A DNA stretch of 61,976 nt from an uncultured Bacteroidales bacterium (GTDB lineage: Bacteria > Bacteroidota > Bacteroidia > Bacteroidales > Paludibacteraceae). Where the stretch lies: contig CADCBB010000008.1 of assembly GCA_902799555.1 (NCBI GenBank), forward strand, positions 1 through 61,976. The letters are read 5' to 3'. Position 1 is the stretch's first letter, and the number at the start of each line of letters is the position of its first letter. The notes beneath the pieces are model-generated. The model saw nothing but the letters and a program-made list of their open reading frames with translations. It was not told where the DNA came from and made no database searches. The translations under genes and the position numbers were made by a program. Positions 55,720 to 61,976 of the stretch are shown piece by piece.

Positions 55720-56854
55720 ACAAGCAGCACGAGAAGTGCTCGAACATACTATTCTCCATTTTTGGCAGACCCGTATGGTGGACAACGAGCGGGGCGGTTT
55801 CTATGGTCGTATTGACGGACACAACACGCTCCATCCTGATGCTCCCAAAGGGGCGGTACTCAATGCACGCATCCTATGGACGTTCGCTGCGGCTGCACGT
55901 GTGCTCAATAACACAGCCTACCGCATCCTGGCAGCTCGAGCCTATGACTACCTCATGCAGCGGTTCATCGACCGCGAGCACGGAGGTGTCTATTGGTCGC
56001 TCCATGCCGATGGGACACCGCTCGACACCAAGAAGCAAACCTATGCTATCGCATTTGCAATCTACGGTCTCGCCGAATATGTGCGTCTGACCAATAACCA
56101 AGAGGCACTCGATGCCGCTATCCGTCTCTTCGAAGACATTGAAGCACATGCTTTCGATGCTGTGAACGTAGGCTATATAGAAGCCCTTACGCGCGATTGG
56201 CAACCTATCGCCGACATGCGACTTTCCGAGAGTGATGAGAACGGTTCGCGCACGATGAATACTCATCTCCATGTGCTCGAAGCGTACACCAATCTCTACC
56301 GCGTGTACAAAGACCCACGCGTAGCGCGCCAACTGCGTGTACTTATCGACATCTTCGTCAACCGACTATATAACCCCTCCAACGGACACCTCGATCTCTT
56401 CTTTGATGACCAATGGCAGGGACGTCGTGACAAGACCAGCCCGGGACATGAAATCGAAGCCGCATGGCTGTTGCATGAGGCACTGGAGGTATTAGGAGAC
56501 CCCATCTTGCTGCAAGAGACACTTCCTGTTTGCCAACAACTGGCGCAAGCAGCAGAAAATGGTATTCTTAAAGAGTCCCAGTGGTGGTGCTATGCCGAAG
56601 CGGTGGTCGGATATATAGACCAATGGAAACTGAATCAGAAGACTCTTCCTGTAGAAGCTGCTATAAACCTTGAGATGGCTGAGGCTGCCTGGGAGTTTAT
56701 TCAATCCCATCTTATCGACCGCGAACATGGGGAGTGGTACTGGGCAATCCTCCCAGATGGTATACCCGACACGTCCAACGACAAAGCCGGCTTCTGGAAA
56801 TGCCCCTATCATAACTCCCGCATGTGCCTTGAGATAATAGAACGTCTAAAATAA
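55709..56854 (+). CDS. Cellobiose/mannobiose 2-epimerase (AGE superfamily)
   Basis: 381 residues from ATG 55709, which overlaps the symporter stop by 11 bases; the frame allows an ATG at 55682 too, but MLSKQAAREVLEHTILHFW matches the usual family start. An (alpha/alpha)6 barrel with the catalytic histidines of the family in NTHLHVLEAY, SPGHEIEAAW and KCPYHNSRMC. It is cytoplasmic. It converts mannobiose to mannosylglucose, the substrate of the GH130 phosphorylase. Confidence 0.93.
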   Translation: MLSKQAAREVLEHTILHFWQTRMVDNERGGFYGRIDGHNTLHPDAPKGAVLNARILWTFAAAARVLNNTAYRILAARAYDYLMQRFIDREHGGVYWSLHADGTPLDTKKQTYAIAFAIYGLAEYVRLTNNQEALDAAIRLFEDIEAHAFDAVNVGYIEALTRDWQPIADMRLSESDENGSRTMNTHLHVLEAYTNLYRVYKDPRVARQLRVLIDIFVNRLYNPSNGHLDLFFDDQWQGRRDKTSPGHEIEAAWLLHEALEVLGDPILLQETLPVCQQLAQAAENGILKESQWWCYAEAVVGYIDQWKLNQKTLPVEAAINLEMAEAAWEFIQSHLIDREHGEWYWAILPDGIPDTSNDKAGFWKCPYHNSRMCLEIIERLK

Positions 56855-56874
56855 TCTCGAAAATCGTCAATAAA

Positions 56875-57849
56875 ATGAAACCTTACAAGTTCCAACCCTA
56901 CCTCCGCACCATGATCTGGGGAGGTTACCAAATAGCCCCGTTCAAGGGCATCTTTACCGCCCAACCCAATATCGGTGAGTCCTGGGAAATTAGTTCCGTC
57001 TCAGGTCATGAGTCCGTGGCTGTCGAACGCGGCATCATCGGTGATGTAGACCTTGGTCTGAATCTTACTCAACTCATCGACAAGTACAAAGGTCTGCTCG
57101 TCGGTGACCGCGTCTATAAGAAGTTCGGAAACAAGTTCCCGCTCCTCGTCAAGTTCATCGACTCCCGCCAGGACCTCTCCGTCCAAGTCCATCCCGATGA
57201 CAAACTCGCGCAGAAACGCCATGGCTGTATGGGTAAAACAGAGATGTGGTATGTCCTCAAAGCCGATGTCGGCTCCAAGATCTACTCCGGTCTCAACCGC
57301 TCTATAACACCCGAAGAGTACGAACAACTCGCTACGGCACCGGCTGTCAACGGGCATTCACCCATGCAGGATGTCATCGCCACCCACGAGGCGCACCAGG
57401 GAGACCTCTATTTCCTGCCTGCCGGACGACTCCATGCCATCGGAGCCGGTAACTTCCTCGTCGAGATTCAAGAGTCCTCGGATATCACCTACCGTGTCTA
57501 TGACTTCGGTCGCGTCGATGCTGCCGGCAAACCACGCGAACTCCATATCGAGCAAGCCAAGGAAGCTATCGACTATCAGGTTTGGCCCGAGTATCGTACC
57601 TCGTATGACTCTACCAAACCCAATTCCGAACTCATTCACTGTCCGTACTTCACCGTCAACCGCGTTGTCGTACAGGTGGCCGCAGAAGTCGATCTACATA
57701 CCGACTCCTTCGTCGTAGTAGTATGCCTCTGGGGAGAAGCGAACATCAACGGCATCCGCGTCAAACAAGGAGAAACACTCCTCGTTCCCGCATCCGAAAA
57801 CGTCCTCTATATATTCGGTAATGCCACCTTCCTGACAGCTACGATGTAA
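56875..57849 (+). CDS. manA: Mannose-6-phosphate isomerase, class I
   Basis: 324 residues, cytoplasmic. Zinc and active-site motifs: LSVQVHPDD, KTEMWYVL, FLPAGRLHAIGAG. It converts mannose-6-phosphate to fructose-6-phosphate, the exit of the mannan route after phosphomannomutase (not in the window). It is the last gene before the terminator at 57873 and so the end of the locus. Confidence 0.95.
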   Translation: MKPYKFQPYLRTMIWGGYQIAPFKGIFTAQPNIGESWEISSVSGHESVAVERGIIGDVDLGLNLTQLIDKYKGLLVGDRVYKKFGNKFPLLVKFIDSRQDLSVQVHPDDKLAQKRHGCMGKTEMWYVLKADVGSKIYSGLNRSITPEEYEQLATAPAVNGHSPMQDVIATHEAHQGDLYFLPAGRLHAIGAGNFLVEIQESSDITYRVYDFGRVDAAGKPRELHIEQAKEAIDYQVWPEYRTSYDSTKPNSELIHCPYFTVNRVVVQVAAEVDLHTDSFVVVVCLWGEANINGIRVKQGETLLVPASENVLYIFGNATFLTATM

Positions 57850-57872
57850 CTTTTGTTTAATAAAATGCTCCT

Positions 57873-57902
57873 TAGGCTCACTGATCACAGTGAGCCTATT
57901 TT
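57873..57902. terminator. Terminator at the end of the mannan locus
   Basis: TAGGCTCACTG (57873-57883) pairs perfectly with CAGTGAGCCTA (57888-57898), 11 bp with an ATCA loop, followed by TTTT. AAAAT on the upstream side gives some bidirectional character. Confidence 0.88.
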
Positions 57903-57986
57903 ATGTATAATAACCAATCAAAAAATCAACCATTATGACCAAGTATCAATTTGGAATGCCTACCGGTTTATTTTGATATACACAAG

Positions 57987-58035
57987 ACCTTGGTCGCGAA
58001 AAATGCATTTTTTTATTCGATTTCGCGACCGAGGT
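57987..58035. repeat. 15-bp inverted repeat in the 57.85-58.27 kb gap
   Basis: ACCTTGGTCGCGAAA (57987-58001) and TTTCGCGACCGAGGT (58021-58035) pair with one G-T wobble around a 19-base AT-rich loop. A third related piece, GGTCGCTCAGGTCGAAAA, follows at about 58059. The rest of this ~400-bp gap holds the terminator at 57873, a small CCAC-GATTTT-GTGG stem and the promoter at 58143. Confidence 0.7.
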
Positions 58036-58142
58036 AGAGCAACCGCCCACGATTTTGTGGTCGCTCAGGTCGAAAAAAAACGATCTCTTAGAGCAAATAT
58101 TTTGCACTTTCTTACAAAAAAGATATTTTTTAAGCCAAAATA

Positions 58143-58174
58143 CTTGCATATTCCAATTTCTTGTTGTATCTTTG
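58143..58174 (+). promoter_or_regulatory. Promoter of the DUF4143-type ATPase gene
   Basis: CTTG (58143-58146), 20 bp, TATCTTTG (58167-58174), then CAGCGGATTTT. The 3' part is identical to the AraC gene promoter at 17685. Confidence 0.85.
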
Positions 58175-58267
58175 CAGCGGATTTTAAAGAAATATCGGAA
58201 GTAGCACTTCGGATTTTTATGAAATATCAGGAGTGGAACTTTGGATTTTTATTGCAAAACATATAAT

Positions 58268-59407
58268 ATGATTAATCGTATTTGTCAGTTAAACAACGAG
58301 TTAGGTGGAAGCGTATTCCTGTTCGGTGCGCGTCAGACAGGCAAAAGTACGTTCCTTGAGGCGCAGTTTCCTGATGCCGTGTATATCGACTTGTTGGATG
58401 CCAAGTTGCGACGTCGTTTTAGCGCAAAGCCTGAATTGCTGTATGAGATGCTGCAAGATAAGCCGGAAGGCAGTATTGTGGTGATAGATGAGATACCATT
58501 CGTGCCGGAGTTATTGAATGAGGTACATCGTCTTATCCAGAAGAAAGGATTGCGGTTTGTGTTATGCGGAAGTAGTGCACGCAAGCTCAAACGAAAGGGG
58601 CATAATACCTTAGGTGGGAGAGCTCTTCCATGTTATTTCTATCCTTTTGTCAGTGCCGAGATAGCTGACTTGGATTTGGACAAGGCCTTGTTGTATGGGC
58701 TATTGCCGCCTCATTATTTGGCTAAGAAGCCGGAACGACTTTTGGACGGATATATTGACGTCTATCTGCGCGAAGAGATCAAAGAGGAGTCGCTGGTGCG
58801 CAATTTAGACGCTTTCGAGCGATTTATGGAAGTGGCGGCCACCTGCGACGGAGACATCGTGAACTACGAAAAAATCGCCAATGATTGTCAAGTCTCAGCC
58901 AAGACAGTGAAGGAATACTTTTCTATTTTAGCAGATACATTAATCGGCTACACTATTCCTGCCTATACGAAGGTCGTAAAACGCAAGGTGGTACAAGCAC
59001 CGAAGTTCTATTACTTCGACGTGGGAGTCTATAACCATCTGCTAAACCGTACATCTTTGGCTCCCGGTACATCGGAGTATGGGCATTGTTTCGAGCATTT
59101 TGTCATACAGGAATTGGTGGCGTATATCGGCTATACACATAATCGCAAGAAACTTACTTATTGGCATACTTATAACGGAAAAGAAGTAGATGCCGTTATT
59201 GGAGATGCTGAAATCGGTATCGAGATCAAATCAACCGAAGAGGTGCAAAGCAAGCATATGAGTAATTTTAAAGAGTATGGTGAAGAGTTTCCGAGTAGTC
59301 GTTGTATCGTCGTGTCCCGCGATCCAATCACGCGTCGCGTAGGTAACATCGAAGTGATTTATCTTTTTGATTTCCTCAAAATGCTTTGGAGTGGCGAATT
59401 ATTTTAA
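58268..59407 (+). CDS. ATP-binding protein, AAA_14/DUF4143 type
   Basis: 379 residues from ATG 58268 (a TTG at 58241 would add nine residues). Walker A FGARQTGKST is at ~residues 20-29, Walker B IVVIDEIPF follows, and the sensor region FVLCGSSARKL is present. The C-terminal half is DUF4143-like with a nuclease-like core (GKEVDAVIGD ... IGIEIKS). Such proteins are very common in Bacteroidales, often in many copies. Their role is not established. It has its own promoter and no operon partner. Confidence 0.9.
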   Translation: MINRICQLNNELGGSVFLFGARQTGKSTFLEAQFPDAVYIDLLDAKLRRRFSAKPELLYEMLQDKPEGSIVVIDEIPFVPELLNEVHRLIQKKGLRFVLCGSSARKLKRKGHNTLGGRALPCYFYPFVSAEIADLDLDKALLYGLLPPHYLAKKPERLLDGYIDVYLREEIKEESLVRNLDAFERFMEVAATCDGDIVNYEKIANDCQVSAKTVKEYFSILADTLIGYTIPAYTKVVKRKVVQAPKFYYFDVGVYNHLLNRTSLAPGTSEYGHCFEHFVIQELVAYIGYTHNRKKLTYWHTYNGKEVDAVIGDAEIGIEIKSTEEVQSKHMSNFKEYGEEFPSSRCIVVSRDPITRRVGNIEVIYLFDFLKMLWSGELF

Positions 59408-59505
59408 ACTCTAATTCGATGACACGTACAATCTGAATGCCCAAAAAACGCATATGGTGTTGCTATCGAAAAAGTAGACACTTGAGGTAGAAAAAATATC
59501 ATACA

Positions 59506-59557
59506 CTTGTATATATGGAAAAAAAGTATTAACTTTGCGCCGAATTTTGTGCGCAAA
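59506..59557 (+). promoter_or_regulatory. Promoter with inverted repeat over the start region
   Basis: CTTG (59506-59509), 20 bp, TAACTTTG (59530-59537). TTTGCGC (59534-59540) and GCGCAAA (59551-59557) form a perfect 7-bp inverted repeat that overlaps the -7 box and the expected transcription start. The rest of the 170-bp gap shows nothing else. Confidence 0.75.
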
Positions 59558-59577
59558 TAATTAAACACAATACATTT

Positions 59578-61976
59578 ATGATTAAAAAACAACTCTATTT
59601 CTTGTTGACAGCGGTGCTGATGACCTATTTCTCCAGCATGGCTTGGGCTGAGGCAAATGTGGCTAAAGTAACCACGTCCGGCAGTGATGTTTACTACACG
59701 GATTTTGTTACTGCGCTTGCTGCTTGGGAGAACAACAGCACACTAACATTGTTGGCAGACGTGACACACAATGCTATCATAGATTTGACCAGTGGCACGC
59801 GAACCATTGACCTCAACGGTCACGGTATCCGTCACACAGGTACACAAGGTATCTTCTGTGTGGTGAACGGTGCGACTCTGACATTGGAGGACAGCGATCC
59901 TACCACCACGCATAAGTTCTCTGTGGATGAAAACGGTTTTGCTACCTTGGATGAAGAGAACGGTACGGTTACTATCCATGGTGGTTACCTCACTGGCGGT
60001 ATAGGAAGCAACACCTATACAAGAACTGCTTCTTACCATGACGGCGGAGCACTCTTTATCTATAACGGCTCTACGGTAACAATGAACGGCGGTACGCTGA
60101 TCGGTAACGGCGAAGCAGCTAACGACCGGACCGGCGGTGCGGTGTTTATCGCTCGTAACGGCCATTTCATTATGAACGGCGGTATGATTACCCGAAACAG
60201 AGCCAAGTACGGCGGAGGTATCTCTCTTTATGGAGGACGACTAACAGCCGATATAGCGGAACAGGCACCCTCTACGCTAGAGATTCACGGCGGTGAGATT
60301 TCTTATAACTACGCGACAGGCAATTCCGGTGGTGTACATACGAATGCCTACTCCTGTGCGGAGACCGTTACTATCACCGGTGGTTCGATTATCAACAACC
60401 ATGTGCCTATCGGTGCGAACGCAGGAGGTATGTTTGTGGAGCACACCAATACAACCGTTTATCTGTCCGGCAATCCGGTTATCAAGGATAACTTAAGCGG
60501 AACGGTGCAGCGGAATATCCAACTGCATAGCACCTATGTCCTGCATATCAATGGCGAACTGACCAACACGGAGCCGATCGGGATCACCAAAAGTGTTGGT
60601 GCAGGCATATTCACTTCAGGTCTTTCCGGCAACGGCGATGCAACGCATTTCAGTAGCGACATTGCTTTGTACTCTGTTGCGCTGCATAGTAACGGTGAAG
60701 CAAAACTATGTTCGCCTGCTTCTTGTACTGCTCCGACGGCTATAGACGGACTGATCTACACGGGCGTTGCACAAGCTTTGGTGAATGCCGGTTCGGCAAC
60801 AGGCGGAACGATGATGTATTCGCTCGATAACAGCGCATGGGATGCAGCTATCCCGACAGCGAAGAACGCCGGTAACTATACCGTATATTTTAAAGTCATC
60901 GGTGATGCCACCCACGCGGACTATACGCCGGCAGACAACACGGTGGCGGTTTCTATTGCCAAAGCTCCGCTGACGATTACCGCGAGTGAGAAGTGGATTG
61001 ACTACGGTGATCCGCTGGAGTTTATGGGAGCTTCCTATTCCGGCTTTGTGAATGGAGAGGGACCCGGTTACGTGCAACCTGCAGTGCAGTTCTCAAGCAA
61101 CTATACGCAGGGCGATAATGCCGGTACCTATACCATCACGCCGTACGGTGCCGGAGCAGCGAACTATGAGATCTCATACGTGGATGGCACGCTGCACGTA
61201 AATAAAGTGTATGCTGTGATTACCACCATTCCGACGGCAATCGACGGACTTGTCTTTACCGGTAGCGCACAAACGCTGATCCATGCCGGTGAGGCTACAG
61301 GCGGCGAGATGCGGTACTCGCTCAATAACTTCACCTGGAGTACGGATCTGCCGACCGGTACTGATGCCGATACCTATACCGTATATTACAAGGTAGTAGG
61401 TGATGTTAACCATTATAGCATCTCATCGGCTTCGCTTAGTGTCACGATCGCGGCTCCGACTGCTATCATCGGTGACCCGAATAATATTACCGAGGTTAAT
61501 GCTTTTCTGACGTACTACGACGGACAGAACGTGCCGAGCCTGATCATCGATCGTCCGGTGCTGAATAATATGTACAACACCCTCTGTCTGCCGTTCGACA
61601 TGGACGCTGATCAGATCGCAGCCAGCTCGCTCAACGGCGTGGAGATATATGAGTTTACAGATGCATTGGTTGTCAATGATGAACTCTTCCTCTACACCAG
61701 CGAACAGAAACATGAGATCGTGGCAGGTCGTCCGTATCTCGTGAAGTACAGTGCTGCTTCGCAACTCAATAACCTCAACTTTGTTAATGTGGTAGTCGAT
61801 AACGCAGATCTTGAGGCAGAGAAAGTGGTCATCAACGGAGTGACCTTCAAGGGCGTGTTCGCTCCTTATTGGATGGACGCACAGAGTGATCTCAACTTGC
61901 ATGGCGGTTATCTCTTCCTCGGACAGAACAACACGCTCTACTGGCCGAATGTCAGCAATTATGTCAAACCCTTCCG
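59578..61976 (+). CDS. Secreted surface protein with beta-helix and MBG-type repeats (3' end outside window)
   Basis: At least 799 codons are open from ATG 59578 to the window end. A signal peptide is cleaved near SSMAWA (~24). A right-handed beta-helix-like region (~60-330) has repeated GGxL/GGxI turns (MNGGTLIGNG, MNGGMITRN, IHGGEISYN, ITGGSIINN). Ig-like and MBG_2-type repeats follow (~375-620) with a doubled APTAIDGL / IPTAIDGL ... QAL.NAG.ATGGTM.YSL unit. A NTLCLPFDM...AGRPYLVKY module comes next, as in the 18757 protein. A sorting tail is expected just beyond the window. Function is unknown, probably adhesion. Confidence 0.85.
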   Translation, partial: MIKKQLYFLLTAVLMTYFSSMAWAEANVAKVTTSGSDVYYTDFVTALAAWENNSTLTLLADVTHNAIIDLTSGTRTIDLNGHGIRHTGTQGIFCVVNGATLTLEDSDPTTTHKFSVDENGFATLDEENGTVTIHGGYLTGGIGSNTYTRTASYHDGGALFIYNGSTVTMNGGTLIGNGEAANDRTGGAVFIARNGHFIMNGGMITRNRAKYGGGISLYGGRLTADIAEQAPSTLEIHGGEISYNYATGNSGGVHTNAYSCAETVTITGGSIINNHVPIGANAGGMFVEHTNTTVYLSGNPVIKDNLSGTVQRNIQLHSTYVLHINGELTNTEPIGITKSVGAGIFTSGLSGNGDATHFSSDIALYSVALHSNGEAKLCSPASCTAPTAIDGLIYTGVAQALVNAGSATGGTMMYSLDNSAWDAAIPTAKNAGNYTVYFKVIGDATHADYTPADNTVAVSIAKAPLTITASEKWIDYGDPLEFMGASYSGFVNGEGPGYVQPAVQFSSNYTQGDNAGTYTITPYGAGAANYEISYVDGTLHVNKVYAVITTIPTAIDGLVFTGSAQTLIHAGEATGGEMRYSLNNFTWSTDLPTGTDADTYTVYYKVVGDVNHYSISSASLSVTIAAPTAIIGDPNNITEVNAFLTYYDGQNVPSLIIDRPVLNNMYNTLCLPFDMDADQIAASSLNGVEIYEFTDALVVNDELFLYTSEQKHEIVAGRPYLVKYSAASQLNNLNFVNVVVDNADLEAEKVVINGVTFKGVFAPYWMDAQSDLNLHGGYLFLGQNNTLYWPNVSNYVKPF

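Noticed and set aside
57853-58266. 137-codon plus-strand frame in the gap after manA
   Set aside because: It runs through a terminator, an inverted repeat and a promoter, with no coherent protein features.

Overview
This window is chromosomal DNA of a Bacteroidales bacterium, probably an uncultured gut or rumen member. The evidence is a SusC/SusD pair, promoters of the Bacteroidetes type (YTTG, 20 bp, TAnnTTTG), a TamL-type Omp85 lipoprotein, an inositol-independent set of gut mannan enzymes, and C-terminal tails of the type IX secretion kind. No rRNA, tRNA, CRISPR array, phage gene or transposase was seen.

Layout. 1-2.1 kb: end of a secreted surface protein and a small lipoprotein. 2.3-3.4 kb: a Fic-domain protein flanked by two identical 33-bp promoter copies. 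3.6-15.1 kb: housekeeping genes, thrS, then divergently a TrmH/SpoU-type RNA methyltransferase (minus) and a plus-strand run tamL-rnhB-sppA-lpxK-msbA-like-mnmA. 15.3-17.6 kb: rubrerythrin and a SulP transporter (minus). 17.8-31.3 kb: an AraC-family regulator followed by three large secreted repeat or binding proteins, a 50-residue peptide gene and a small membrane protein. 31.4-57.8 kb: a beta-mannan utilisation locus on one strand. 58.3 kb to the end: a DUF4143-type ATPase and a truncated beta-helix/MBG surface protein.

The mannan locus contains SusC, SusD, a surface glycan-binding lipoprotein, a GH5 mannanase with an N-terminal CBM-like module, a GH26 lipoprotein, a GH3 enzyme, a T9SS-tailed binding protein, two related outer-membrane barrel proteins (one with STN and OmpA domains), a GH36 alpha-galactosidase, a 1305-residue GH26-GH5-CE7 fusion, a GH130 mannosylglucose phosphorylase, a GPH-type symporter, a mannobiose/cellobiose 2-epimerase and mannose-6-phosphate isomerase. 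Together they can debranch, deacetylate and cut acetylated galactoglucomannan outside the cytoplasm, import mannobiose, epimerise it to mannosylglucose, phosphorolyse that to mannose-1-phosphate plus glucose, and feed mannose-6-phosphate to glycolysis (phosphomannomutase is not in the window). Gaps are short from 29.9 kb to a strong terminator at 57.9 kb, so one long transcription unit with an internal terminator after its first gene is likely.

The least expected signals are (1) a composite repeat in the housekeeping operon, in which GTTAAA-type units enclose small hairpins whose stems differ between copies yet stay paired, (2) many 7-9 bp degenerate tandem repeats that also sit in frame inside conserved genes and provide start codons, and (3) an AGTGYCA motif that replaces the -33 box at three promoters just downstream of the AraC gene.
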